A program made the translations under genes and the position numbers. DNA of 64,000 bases from Athripsodes cinereus (Eukaryota > Arthropoda > Insecta > Trichoptera > Leptoceridae), in contig OX388314.1 of assembly GCA_947579605.1 (NCBI GenBank), positions 17,915,982-17,979,981 of the forward strand, in the 5' to 3' direction. The notes under the pieces are model-generated. The model was not told the DNA's origin. It saw nothing but the letters and a program-made list of their open reading frames with translations, and made no database searches. Below are positions 46,315 to 56,606 of this stretch, in pieces; within the stretch, counting starts at the first letter, position 1; every line of letters begins with the position of its first letter.

Positions 46315-46462
46315 TAAAAAAAGATATATCTGGGTTTTGTTATAAACCCAAATACAACCTTATGCACCTTTCACAGTAAGCTAATAAAAGCTTGTGTCGT
46401 AAAAAGAGGTCTGCCGGCACCTGGTATCGAACCACGGACCCCTTGTTCACTACCCTTTTTTC
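46315..46462 (-). repeat. SINE-H with tRNA-like head
   Basis: The minus strand reads GTGAACAAGGGGTCCGTGGTTC region then GGTTCGATACC, a near-consensus Pol III B box (46426-46436), then CAGGTGCCGGCAGACC, then the body TACGACACAAGCTTTTATTA, AAGGTGCATAAGGTTGTATT, ACCCAGATATATC and a T/A-rich tail. The body matches 40781-40876. The A box is not clear, so the 5' end may be clipped. Confidence 0.65.
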
Positions 46463-46529
46463 GCCATATCTTAAAATGGTTAGCAATTTTATTCATATTT
46501 GTTAATCTATCTATAATTGTCAATAACAT

Positions 46530-46745
46530 GATTATTTATTTATTTATTTATTTATTTATTAAATAATAGAATCAATAGAATAGAATGCAATGCAATAGAA
46601 TCCTGCGGAGAAATGGCCTGGATGAAGAGGATATAGGAAACAGAAGAGTGTACAACCTCAGAACGAGAAGAGCCAACCCCAACAGCCTTCAGCGGCAATA
46701 AGTTGGGACAGTGCCAGGAAGAAGAAGAAGATTTATTTTTTAAAT
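46530..46745 (+). pseudogene. (ATTT)n run followed by a LINE-A-like ORF2 tail remnant
   Basis: ATTTATTTATTT repeats span about 46531-46560. From about 46592 the translation RILRRNGLDEEDIGNRRVYN, LRTRRANPNS resembles the last residues of RTE-like ORF2 (RRVYxLRTRRADP), followed by GTGCCAGGAAGAAGAAGAAG, a LINE-A-type (GAA)n tail. It is short and of low confidence as to family. Confidence 0.5.
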
Positions 46746-46749
46746 AAAC

Positions 46750-47550
46750 GGCTTATGCCTTTAACAAACATAAAACATAACAAATAAAACAGAACAAAAA
46801 AAAACACATTTCACATTAAATCAAAATTATGCTTGAATCAAAATTGAATATAAAACTGGTGTACAATAAAATAGTACCGACCTACCTTTATCATAAAACC
46901 ACAGAAGACGTAATTCAGATTTTATATTTCAAAGACAAAAAACTGATGTAAAGAAACTTGCAATGCAATAAAAAAGGAATGAAACAAAACTCGTAAATGT
47001 AAACTTTCACCTTACAGTTTTTGCGTCTTAAAAATATCGTAGGTACCTACCATTTTTTTACGAATTTTATTTAGTAAGAATAATTTTAAAAAGATTGATG
47101 TACGTAATGATACGTTACATACGAAAAATACACAATAAAAAATCTCTAGATACTTCCATTGTATTATTAAATTTACTCGTATTGTTATTTAAATATATGA
47201 TACAGTTTCATTATAGTTTGATTTTAGCGAATGTAATAAATCAAAATAATCCAATATGCAATAATTCAATGAAGATATAAGTTTTGGCTACGCATTGATA
47301 AAATCATAGTAAATCCTAGAGTAACGCTTGATATAATGTGTGGAAAAGAGTCTAAATGTCTGCTTTTTTAGCCAAAAGGTTTCCAATACCTCTAACTATC
47401 CTCTTTCGCCATACACTGTTGCTGTGACAATCAAAATATTAGTCTGGTAGAAAAGACCATAATTCGAACTGTTAACCAAAGTAATATGTATCAATAAATA
47501 AATAATAATTCTAGAGTTTTTGTGTTTATACTGTGGGAATCCATTTTTAA
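46750..47550. other. A+T-rich stretch, nothing recognised
   Basis: Chance frames only (47095-47280, 47396-47602). The second overlaps the left arm of the adjacent fold-back. Confidence 0.45.
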
Positions 47551-47734
47551 TTTTATTAAATAAAATATGAAAATACATTATTGAGCACTGTTTAATCTCC
47601 ACTTTGTTAGGTTAAATACCGAAAGTCAGTTTCCCTGAAGATGCCTACAAGTATAGGCGAAAACGTTTGGTATTTAACCTAACAAAGTGGAGATTAAACA
47701 GTGCTCAATAATATATTTTTATATTTTATTTAAT
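47550..47734. mobile_element. Fold-back whose loop carries a hammerhead-like core
   Basis: Arms of about 65 bases: left TAAATAAAATATGAAAATAC (47556 on) through ATTGAGCACTGTTTAATCTC, CACTTTGTTAGGTTAAATAC; right is its complement, 47669-47735 (GGTATTTAACCTAACAAAGT and onwards). The loop at about 47621-47668 contains CTGAAGATGCCTACAAGTAT, AGGCGAAAACG: CTGAAGA (CTGANGA box), a GCCTA/TAGGC stem with loop CAAG, then GAAA. GTC occurs at the end of the 5' side (GAAAGTC). The arms would form the closing stem. See the separate finding. Confidence 0.7.
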
Positions 47735-47870
47735 AAAAATAAATAAATCTTTATTGGCCATAATCTTACACAAATACATAAACAATAATATTCAACATTT
47801 CAAAAACGTGGCAATTAACAAAATTAGGCCAAAAGGCGGACTTGTTGCTGGTCAACGTCTTATGTAAATA
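47715..47870 (-). mobile_element. LINE 3' UTR end
   Basis: Minus strand: GACCAGCAACAAGTCCGCCT, TTTGGCCTAATTTTG, then a stretch ending GTAAGATTATGGCCAATAAA, GATTTATTTATTTTTATT. The GCCGCCTTTTGGCC motif, an AATAAA signal and an ATTT-type tail are the usual 3' end of many insect LINEs. No protein part is attached. Confidence 0.55.
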
Positions 47871-47883
47871 AAAAATAATTTAT

Positions 47884-48045
47884 ATTGTTAGTCCTCTAAT
47901 CCTGCGTGTGAATGCGGCTCGCAATACCAGATAATGAGCAATATTATGGAATGTTTTCTGTTTGGTTAGGGGGACCTACATAATGTGACCATCGATGCAG
48001 CCAACTGGCTGAGAAATTCTCCGTTGAATTCATATGGTTAGAAGT
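47884..48045 (+). pseudogene. LINE ORF2 C-terminal zinc-knuckle remnant
   Basis: The frame reads SSNPACECGSQYQIMSNIME, CFLFG, stop, GDLHNVTIDAANWLRN. It matches the LINE C-terminal pattern CxCGxxxQTxxHIxxECP...DAxxWL, with the histidine lost (SN in place of HI region) and a stop codon. Strongly decayed. Confidence 0.5.
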
Positions 48046-48049
48046 CAAA

Positions 48050-49370
48050 TTCATTAAAATTGATGTTGAAGAACGTGAGTTGGCTAGTATGTTTTTTTAA
48101 AGAACTATAAACATATTAGGTATTATCGAATGCAGATTAAAACCTTTCCATTGATTGAATAAGTGCAAGGAAATTAGATAGAGTGAATAAATTGCTTTAA
48201 ATTCGCCAGTTGTACAGTAGCATATGACATAGCTTGTCAAATAACTTATATTTAGAATAACTATATTTCTTTTTTCAAATATTCTGTGATGAATGTTTTT
48301 TCAACATCTCTTGAGACCGCAGGGTAATTTACGGGGAGAGAAAAGATACGGTCGACATTTGAAATGCTCAGAAATAGATTTCACACCTTACCACAACAGT
48401 TCGCATCGGTACATCTGATTATGTCTACTTTCTTTGTATTTTTTCCCCTTGAAATAGTCGAAAGTGTTCTTTATATGCTTTGTTGCCCCAAGCATCTCAT
48501 AGTTATTTACATGGAAAATTTAAGTACCTATACACAGACACAATAATTCAAAATAATACAAACAATGGGTGAGTTATTTATTCGATCAAACCTGAGATAC
48601 AAAGAAACTTCAGATATGATTACAATTTAATATAATAATAACAATGTGTTTTACAGTAAAAACTATTTTTAAACGAAATTTATATTGAATCGGCAACTAT
48701 TATATATTCCTTACAGCTAATAAAAACATAATAACAAAATAAGGGAAATGCTTAGTACTGATTTTCAATTAGTCAAATCAATTCGTAGTAATTGAAGACT
48801 CAAAACGAAGCCTTAAATAGCCAAAATTAATTGAATATTGAGTGATTCCCGACGAATTTCTCCGCTTTTATGCTTCCAAGTTTTCACATAAAGCTTAAAA
48901 TACTCTTAAAAGAATTCAATTCAAAAAATGTTTTTTGCTGTCTTGATAAAAATACATTTTATTCGCTCGCATAAATAGCAGTTGATATTGACAGTTGTGA
49001 TGTTTGTATTATGTAGCCAAAATATTGAAAATAAATTATTGTGTAATAAATACACGACATGATATTATTTATAGATATGTATTTATGATCACCCAACCAA
49101 CAAACACAATAATAATTCAGTGTTGCAATAATGGAAAAATATTTTCAGTGCCGTAATTTATGTCACAATTTTATTTCGAATTATTTAAACATACACTGCG
49201 TATCTAGTTCAATAATTTTCATTTCATGAATTATAATTTTGATATCAAATAAATTTAATAATATAGAGTCATTATTAATTGCCATAGTATACTGACAGAG
49301 TACATCCAATAGCAATGGGTAAAAAGTTTTATGTACAATGACAAATCTAAGACGATAAGAACATTGGGAT
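48050..49370. other. A+T-rich stretch, nothing recognised
   Basis: No coding or repeat signal was recognised apart from chance frames such as 48364-48546. Confidence 0.45.
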
Positions 49371-49374
49371 TATA

Positions 49375-49712
49375 CTTAATTTAAAACATTGTGGTCAAGA
49401 TTAAAGATTGTGTTTTTTTTAAATAAAAAAGTCATTATTAAAGATACCGATTAATTTGTACAAAATCACTAGAGTTCGTTTCCCTTCCCTTCGCCCTTTA
49501 AAAAGCTGACGATCTTATTTCCTGCATTAGGCTTAAAAAAAATCTTAATTTAAAACATTGTGGTCAAGATTAAAGATTGTGTTTTTTTTAAATAAAAAAG
49601 TCATTATTAAAGATACCGATTAATTTGTACAAAATCACTAGAGTTCGTTTCCCTTCCCTTCGCCCTTTAAAAAGCTGACGATCTTATTTCCTGCATTAGG
49701 CTTAAAAAAAAA
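49375..49712. repeat. Tandem duplication, two 169-bp units, apparently identical
   Basis: Unit 1 is 49375-49543 and unit 2 is 49544-49712. Both start CTTAATTTAAAACATTGTGG and end GCATTAGGCTTAAAAAAA. The only difference noticed is one A in the terminal A run. The unit has a T8 run, CCCTTCCCTTCGCCC and no coding sequence. It is either a very recent duplication or an assembly duplication. Confidence 0.9.
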
Positions 49713-49714
49713 TC

Positions 49715-51135
49715 TTTAAAAGTTGTGTAAATCAGTAACACCCACAATCTTATTCAATCCGTTAAATCAGTAACAAAGAATTTATCAAGCTTAAAAGTAG
49801 AGGATAATTTATTATTCACATACAAATAATAAATCGTAGTATCGATGTGCTGAATTGATAAACGAAAACCAAGTTACACCACATATGAAAAACGTATAGG
49901 ATATCTTTAATATACTTAAGTACAGCTTAACTTATGTGAGTGTATCTACATAACATTGATCGTGAATGACGGAATAAATTTACTTAATAATATAAGTAAA
50001 TAAACATACAAATAAAATACACATAGAAGTTATAAAAAAACTTACAAGTTTTCACATAAAACTTGTACAAATTACGTAAATAGACTGGCAATCGGGATTC
50101 TCTCAGACAAGGGTAAAAAAAGTAAGATTCTACATAAATTTAATAAAAAACATTTGCCAAACAAATGATTTTTACTACTTAGGATATAAAATCAATAAAT
50201 CAATATTATACTTTATTCAATAACAAATTCCGAGTAAGACCTAAAAGGTTGACATTCGGGGATTGATAATATTACTTGAGATTACAGAATTCGTATTTAT
50301 AATGATCCTTGAATAGTATTGTAAAAAACTTTTCTATATTGTATTCCTACTTACGAAAGATACACATTCCTTATTGTGATATCTATTGTTAAGAGAAAAC
50401 CGTAGTACTAATGTGATGAACATGAAACCTTTTTATTTAAAAATAATATTATCGTTGTTCCAGTATCATGAACATCGGTATATACCCAATTCAAATAATT
50501 CCTATTTATTAAACCTATTAGAAGACAATTTACATAATTAAAATATCTGCTATAATTTATTTGGGCTACTTTGAGTATATAATTCACATTTTATTTTACT
50601 CGCACTATGCTCTTATGTAATTTACGCGTGTCGCTCACATTTCAAAGAAGTATCGTGTAAATGGTACATATGACATTTTTATCATTATCCGATGTTCAAA
50701 TACTTTTTCTACATTTACAAAAACGTGTAGTGGGTATATTATAATCAAATTCTATTATAATTAAATTCTATTGAGATGAATTGTCAGTTTTAGGTCATAA
50801 TTAATTCAACATTTTGCGTATTTTATAAAGACAATGTCCAAATTATGATCTTATGTACTAATGTAACCTAATTTTGTGCTAAAGTAATTCTCAGATATGA
50901 AGAAAAAAGGTATTATAAGTGCATACTGCAAGATAGAAGACCGCGTTTGTCAGATCAAGACCAAGATAACTGAGTAACATTAAGTGAAATCTGGAGAAAC
51001 TAAATGAGGCTTAGAGATTCATTGTTTTAAAAACAAAGTACTTAAAAGACAATTCGACCATCAGAAGTATGAAAGTAAATATAATATATGATTTATGTTT
51101 GATGCATTCACAATATAACAATAAGGATCAATTTT
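49715..51135. other. A+T-rich stretch, nothing recognised
   Basis: No coding or repeat signal was recognised. Confidence 0.45.
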
Positions 51136-51147
51136 TGTTTTAAACCT

Positions 51148-51205
51148 ACTACTACTACTACTATACCATCACGGCATATCCCACAAGTGGGGTAGCCAGC
51201 AGTTG
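51148..51205 (-). repeat. SINE-G 3' end with (TAG)n tail
   Basis: ACTACTACTACTACTATACC, ATCACGGCATATCCCACAAG, TGGGGTAGCCAGCAG is identical or nearly so to the 3' end of the 56.3 kb copy. It is cut after about 58 bases, the kind of severe 5' truncation produced by target-primed reverse transcription. Confidence 0.75.
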
Positions 51206-51244
51206 TTTTAAACCGTGGCTAGGAAATGTTTCTTCCTCATCATC

Positions 51245-51620
51245 ATCATCATCGCCCTCAACGCTCCTCTCGGGAGCACAGGGCAGAAACCAGCCTCCTC
51301 CATTCAGAGCGTCTCTGTGCCAATTGCGTCACCTCTTTCCACGACATTCCTTGCGCTCTGATATCGTTGTCATAGGAATGTATTGTGAAAGAGGGACGCC
51401 CTGGCCGACGGAACCCCTGCGGACGGAAGAACAGTGCTCTTTTTGGCCAACTATCATTATGCATTCTCAAAACATGTCCCAGCCAGGACCATCGTCTCTC
51501 CTGTATTACGGAGATTACAGGTCTCTGCTGGGTGCGCCGGCGCACAGCATCTTTTGTAACATGTTCAATGTTCATACCATCTGACATCCAAAATCCTTCT
51601 AAGGCACTTGTTTTCAAGAC
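51245..51620 (-). pseudogene. LINE ORF2 C-terminal fragment with (GAT)n tail
   Basis: Minus-strand frame of about 119 codons: RRRTQQRPVISVIQERRWSW, LGHVLRMHNDSWPKRALF, GFRRPGRPSFT, DNDIRAQGMSWKEVTQLAQR, RSEWRRLVSALCSREER, stop, then a (GAT)n tail at about 51236-51254. 'RRxSWLGHVLRM...GxRRxGRP...W...AxRRxEWRxLV' is the basic tail of RTE-like LINE ORF2. Frame intact over the part present. A second, broken piece of this group is at 63295-63395. Confidence 0.75.
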
Positions 51621-51624
51621 TTAG

Positions 51625-52160
51625 TATATGACAATTAAACACAGAAGTCTAAAATGAGAACCAAATAAATATAACGTAACCTAGGTATAATATAATTTAT
51701 CTCAACTGGACTATATTCTGGAAACTACAACATGAGTGGGTTTTTGAAGTCACAATATAACCATCATGAATATTATAATATCATATTATAAATATCATAT
51801 AAATATCTTAATATAAGTCAAAAAACGCACTTAAATTTACACTAGATGTGTAATTCCCAAATATATTAAAACTCAGAATGTATGTATAATAAGAGAAAAG
51901 GCAAGACGCTTTTCATTAGCTTCTATCTGCGTCACACATTTCTGTAACATAGTAAACACAACAAATTATGAATATTCACAGAAGAGATTATACGGAACAT
52001 CTTTGTTAATAAATTCTACATCTTTATTATTTTCTAAACGTCAAATTGTTGGTATATCTTGGTATATGCTGGTATATAATCAACATCACTTTTTTTAACA
52101 TCAATATCTTATGGAAAACATTAAGGAAAATTATAATAATACTCTTTTACAATTTTTTTA
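51625..52160. other. A+T-rich stretch, nothing recognised
   Basis: No recognisable feature was seen. Confidence 0.45.
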
Positions 52161-52166
52161 GAAAAA

Positions 52167-52260
52167 TAATAATTATTAACTTTATTGCACAATAAGAAGT
52201 TATAAAACCATGTGATACAAATAAATTATACTGTGCAATGGGCGAGTTTATCGCAGAATA
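52167..52260 (-). mobile_element. LINE 3' tail (same group as the nested piece at 19.6 kb)
   Basis: Minus strand: TTCTGCGATAAACTCGCCCA, TTGCACAGTATAATTTATTT, CTTATTGTGCAATAAAGTTA, AT-rich tail. It parallels 19610-19720 (GCAATAAACTCGCCCATTGC ... TTGTGCAATAAAGTTTATTA). Confidence 0.68.
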
Positions 52261-52264
52261 CTAT

Positions 52265-53730
52265 TTAATATAAAAAATATATGTCAACCGATTGACCCTT
52301 TTCCTTAATACTTCCATTGCTAAGAGACACATATAGAAAAAAAGGGAGTTGTTATATAAACCTGAAAGAAAATGGAACAAACAATTTTTATTCAAATACA
52401 AATCGATGATCCCAACTAAGGCTTAATAATAATCCCAATTTGACACACAACTCAATCAAGACCAAAAACAACTGTCACAGAACGTTCTTAATATAATATA
52501 TTATATTAAGAACGTTATTATACACGTTGTCGCATCTAATAATTTACATATTTCATAATTATAATTTTATGAAGTTCGCATTCTTTATTGAGGAAAAAAT
52601 CGAGAGAGTTGCATTACAAAATTATTAGTTCATATTCACCTAACAAAAAATAAAGTAAGCCAATGCCCCCTATTCAAAAAATTAAAAGAATATTTTTTTA
52701 TACATATTTGATAAAAGTACATTATTTGGTAATTCACAATGTGTTGCTGTTGCTGCCCCATAAATACAATGTGCCTTTTTTGCTACCCAAGAGCAGTTTT
52801 CACTCCAGAAATCGCACGCTTACCTATGTGAATTCCTCAGGTGTGACGGACAGCATCTACTCTATAAGGTTGTGAACTATATAAATAATAATAATAATAA
52901 ATAAAACGGAGAGTATTTAAAGCGCCATCTTTGTGCGATAGCATCTTGAGGACGCTGTACATGATAAATTGACGATAAAAAGTTTTTTTTATTATAATAT
53001 TAAGTAAATTGCAGGTAATATCTGAGTATATGTTCCATCTTCCACCAACGAAAATAAGATCCAATTTTTTTTAAATTTAATTCAAAACTTTATTGATAGA
53101 TAACGATGACATATTTGAAGAAAGTCAGGAAGTTGATATATCAATAATGTACAGAGTCATAAAACTTTATCATTGTACTACCTACCATCTGTATGATATC
53201 GGAAGATAAATGAATCTCTAAGAGCTTGATGTCTCACTTAGAGATATCCACTCCTCCCTCTACGAAGCTGTGAATGTATGTACCTACATTGGTATAACAA
53301 TATAGTCGAGTCGGTGACAGTAAATTAATCATTTCCATGAAAAAAAATCGTGTTCCTCTTCTTGAGTTTCTCTTTCTATTTTTCATAATAACATTATTTG
53401 TCTTTATCCCACGTGGGATTTTTGAAGAAAATATAACTCCCACCATTTTTTATTATTTTTAATAAAGAATTTTCAAAAACATGGTTCAAGAATTTGTTCT
53501 ATAAGTCCGAAACTACAACAAATAATCGTTACATTTGGATAGGCAATGAAGACGAGAGCTGATATTTTATTAACTAAACCAAAATTGTTATATATATTTA
53601 AAAAAAATAACCTTGATTTGAAATAAATCTAAAGATATCTCATTTACCCTCACAGTAGACAATATACTTGTATCTTGAAATTGAAGTAGGTTAATAGCAG
53701 GAGAAATTAAATCCAGGATATCTCAATTGT
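52265..53730. other. A+T-rich stretch with one short palindrome
   Basis: A 36-base perfect palindrome with no loop lies at 52481-52516 (AACGTTCTTAATATAATA and its complement). Otherwise only (AAT)n near 52884-52900 and chance frames. Confidence 0.5.
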
Positions 53731-53734
53731 AAGA

Positions 53735-53870
53735 GAAATTGGTGTGTATGTATGAGAAACGCATGAATGTGGAAGAAGCGAAAGCAGTTTGTAAATATAG
53801 ACTAATATGGCGTTCCGTCCCCTCTGCCTACCCTACTTGGGATACTGCTTGAAGAAACAGATAAATAGAT
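53735..53870 (+). pseudogene. LINE-C ORF2 C-terminal end
   Basis: The frame reads CMYEKRMNVEEAKAVCKYRL, IWRSVPSAYPTWDTA, stop (TGA at about 53851), aligned with CMTVTEAKDVCKDRRKWRSI and SAYPAREAA of the 45 kb copy. Clean frame over 35 codons. It shows that the isolated 'GGCGTTCCGTTCTCTCTGCC' tails elsewhere are ORF2 ends. Confidence 0.7.
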
Positions 53871-53874
53871 AATT

Positions 53875-54590
53875 TTAAACTGTCACAATGAGTATAACAT
53901 AAAATTTCTGTTTAAGATTGTGCATATAACTTCATAGAATTCTACAAAATATAAAAACATTTCTTTAAATAAAATTAAACGTGGTTAGATGGAAGAAATC
54001 ACTATAAAGTGATAATCTCGCCACTGCATATTATCACATTTTTTCTTATGTAAACTGATTTGTTGATTTTGTTATGTGAATGATAATAATAAAAATAAAA
54101 AATAAATAAAAATAAATAAAATAAATAATAAATAAACAATGTAAATAAATGAAAATATGTGTAAATTTATTCAATCCCTCTTTCATGTTTACCATCTCTG
54201 CATGTCCCCGAATGAGACGGACTAACTGCATGCAATAAGCATGCGAGTTGTTGTATAATAAATAAGACTTATTATTTATTTTAGTAGTATCTGTTGAAAG
54301 AGAAAGGAGCTTACAAAACTGACATGAATTCAGTCACATTTACAGCAACGCCAAGATAATAATACACTACATAAAAATGTCACGATGTGTCAAATTTATT
54401 TCTCCTTAAGGAGAAATCTAGAATGAACAACGAATGAACAATGAAATATTTTTTCTTTAAATTAAATAATCAAGTATTCTTCTGAGATGGAAATAAAATA
54501 TGGAAGCATTTATTTTAATATATTGTAAAACCGTTGATAATTAGTGCATATTTATGTCTATTATATTTCAACAAAAGCATTTAGAGAGGT
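53875..54590. other. A+T-rich stretch; (AAAT)n-like run
   Basis: An AAAT/AATAA simple repeat covers about 54082-54140. No gene was recognised. Confidence 0.5.
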
Positions 54591-54595
54591 ATATA

Positions 54596-55893
54596 AACGG
54601 GTTGTTCAACAAGAACTTTGTTTTTTAATTGTGGCAACACCAGCAACATGATAGTTTTGACATTTAATTTTTTGACGTATTCGTAGTGGATGCATTGGCA
54701 ATTGTTGCAATGAATTCAATTTTGCTTGAAAATCGCATTAAAATAATTAAAATCCATTATGAAAATGGTGGTTCTGCTAAAGTGACATTTCGTCAAATTC
54801 GTGATATTTTCGGACAACATAATCGTCCTTCTGAGACCGCTATTAAGAATTTGGTCGCTAAATTTGAGTCGACAGGCTCGATACAAAATGTGTTAACACC
54901 AACGCGTGTACGACCGGGTCGTTCAACTGAAAACATCGCAGCCGTGAGCCACAGTGTTGAAGCAGATCCAAATTTGTCAATTCCTCGACGTTCTCGACAA
55001 TTGGGGTTATCCAAAACCACCACATGGCGAATTTTGCGTAAGGATTTGGCTTTGAAGCCTTACAAGGTTCAACTGGTGCAGGAATTGAAGCCGAACGACC
55101 ATTCAAATCGCCGTAGATTCGCTCAATTCATTCAGGAACAACCCGCTGGTTTTTCTGAAAAAATCATTTTTTCAGACGAAGCCCATTTTCACTTGTCAGG
55201 GTACGTCAACAAGCAAAATTGCCGCATTTGGGCTTCTGAAAATCCTAGAGCAATTATTGAGAAGCCGTTGCATGCTCAGCGTGTCACTGTATGGTGCGCT
55301 ATGTGGTCTGGAGGCGTGATTGGGCCTTTTTTTTCGAAGATGAGACTGGAAATGCGGTAACGGTCAATGGATCACGCTATCGCAAGATGTTGACAACTCA
55401 ATTTTGGCCTATTATTGATGACGTGGATATCACTGACATGTGGTTTCAACAGGACGGTGCCACATGTCACACAGCCAATGAAACGATCAATTTATTGCAA
55501 ACCAAATTTCCCAATCGCATGATTTCACGAAACTCAGCTGTTAAGTGGCCAGCCAGATCGTGTGATTTAACGCCACTGGATTACTTTTTGTGGGGCTATG
55601 TTAAGGACAGAGTCTATACGGAGCCAATCGAATCGATTGCAGCCTTAAAACTCAAAATCCGTGATGTGATTAGCGAAATAGTCCCGCCATTTTGCCAAAA
55701 AGTGATTAAAAACTTTGATGAAAGAATCGACATCTGTCAGCGTGCTCGTGGTGGACATTTGTCAAATATCATTTTTCATGCATAATTGCCAAACTTTTCT
55801 CTTTGTAATTCAATAAAAATTTTAATCATCTTCATCAAATTTTTTTGTTTTATTTTGTTTTAAAAAACAAAGTCCTTGTTGAAAAACCCTTTT
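54596..55893 (+). mobile_element. Mariner-like DNA transposon, nearly intact, TA-flanked
   Basis: The inverted termini GGGTTGTTCAACAAGAACTT (54599 on) and GGGTTTTTCAACAAGGACTT (right end, complemented) continue GTTTTTTA. TA dinucleotides lie at 54594-54595 and 55894-55895, giving about 1298 bp, the usual size for mariner. A single transposase gene fills most of the interior. Ends and gene are well preserved, so the copy is young. Confidence 0.88.
54686..55785 (+). pseudogene. Mariner-like transposase, DD41D type, one frameshift
   Basis: The encoded protein would cut and paste the element by binding its inverted ends. The N-terminal part (residues about 12-65) is a helix-turn-helix domain (LLENRIKIIKIHYENGGSAK, TAIKNLVAKFESTG). 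A second HTH (SRQLGLSKTTTWRILRKDL) follows near 103-121. The DDE domain has FSDEAHFHLSG (first Asp near residue 164), then FQQDGATCHT (second Asp) and CDLTPLDYFLWGYVK (third Asp). I count 41 residues between the second and third Asp, the spacing of the DD41D group known from insects (rosa-type). The frame of 54686-55360 and that of 55291-55785 join at the T8 run at 55327-55334, so a one-base length change there breaks the gene. No other stop is seen. The start may be the Met at 54686 or at 54710. Confidence 0.88.
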
Positions 55894-55904
55894 TACACAT
55901 TTGG

Positions 55905-56000
55905 AAGATGATGAATGATATTGATTAATCGAAACGTCGTGCTAAGACCTCTGCTAGTTGGCACGGCGACGACACAAGACCGGAGGTTACCCAGAAACCT
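55905..56000 (+). other. Hammerhead-like (Penelope-type) motif remnant
   Basis: TTGGAAGATGATGAATGATA, TTGATTAATCGAAACGTCG (55909-55947) has the GAAGATG...CGAAACGTCG layout, followed by GTGC...GCACGGCGACGAC self-pairing (about 55946-55974). It is decayed, and no Penelope protein is nearby. It begins 10 bases after the mariner. Confidence 0.3.
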
Positions 56001-56004
56001 ATCT

Positions 56005-56228
56005 TTACTTATAATATAAAGACAATTCACACAAATCGAGCAAGTCTCAGACTAAGATGTAAATCTTGTATTATGGGTACGTGGGTAACTCGACGATACT
56101 CATATACATGTAACACCCAGACCCAGAACAATTTGAAAAAGTACATTATTCATATTGTTCTGACCGGAAATCGAACTCGAAACCTAATAACTCAAAGGCA
56201 AGAGCGTTACCTCTTCGCCACATCGGCC
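56005..56228 (-). repeat. tRNA-derived SINE, nearly full length
   Basis: The minus strand begins GGGCCGATGTGGCGAAGAGG (A-box-like GTGGCGAAGAGG), AACGCTCTTGCCTTTGAG, then GAGTTCGATTTCC (B-box-like TTCGATTCC type). This is a tRNA-sized head of about 70 bases at 56228-56160. The body (GTTCTGGGTCTGGGTGTTAC, GAGTATCGTCGAGTTACCCA, CTGAGACTTGCTCGATTTGT) ends near 56015 at TCTTTATATTATAAG. It is transcribed by RNA polymerase III in active families. No clear target duplication was found. Confidence 0.7.
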
Positions 56229-56298
56229 CTATTAATAAATTAAACTTATGTATATTCATTATTTGTGCATAAAAATCAGCAAATAACTCTAAAATGTA

Positions 56299-56569
56299 GT
56301 TAATTTACTACTACTACTATACCATCACGGCATATCCCACAAGTGGGGTAGCCAGCAGACCAGCTGCATGCAAGAAACACGCAAGCTGTCCTCTCCGTGC
56401 TAATATAAAATCAAGACATTCAGGGTGGGTGGCAAACCTCACCGCTGAATTTAAGATGTAAAATGTCTTAATTTTTCGAACACCTGCCTTTTACAGGACA
56501 CTCGAAAACTTACGGAGAAGAGTGGGAGACCAATTCTTTACCGGGTGCTCCACGGGATACGTTAATTTA
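56299..56569 (-). mobile_element. SINE-G, complete reference copy, with 9-bp target duplication
   Basis: GTTAATTTA at 56299-56307 and 56561-56569 brackets 253 bp. In its own sense it starts at 56560: GTATCCCGTGGAGCACCCGG, TAAAGAATTGGTCTCCCACT, continues through TTTCGAGTGTCCTGTAAAAG, AGCGGTGAGGTTTGCCACCC, GAGAGGACAGCTTGCGTG, and ends TACCCCACTTGTGGGATATG, CCGTGATGGTATAGTAGTAG. Non-coding. A faint A box (TGGAGCACCCGG) and B box (TTTTCGAGTGTCC) occur at plausible spacing. The 3' end resembles that of LINE-C. Confidence 0.82.
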
Positions 56570-56606
56570 AATAAGTTAAATATGTTTTCAAGTAATTTTT
56601 TTCAGC

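Noticed and set aside
54793..55106. Minus-strand frames opposite the mariner transposase
   Set aside because: Shadows of the transposase gene on the other strand.
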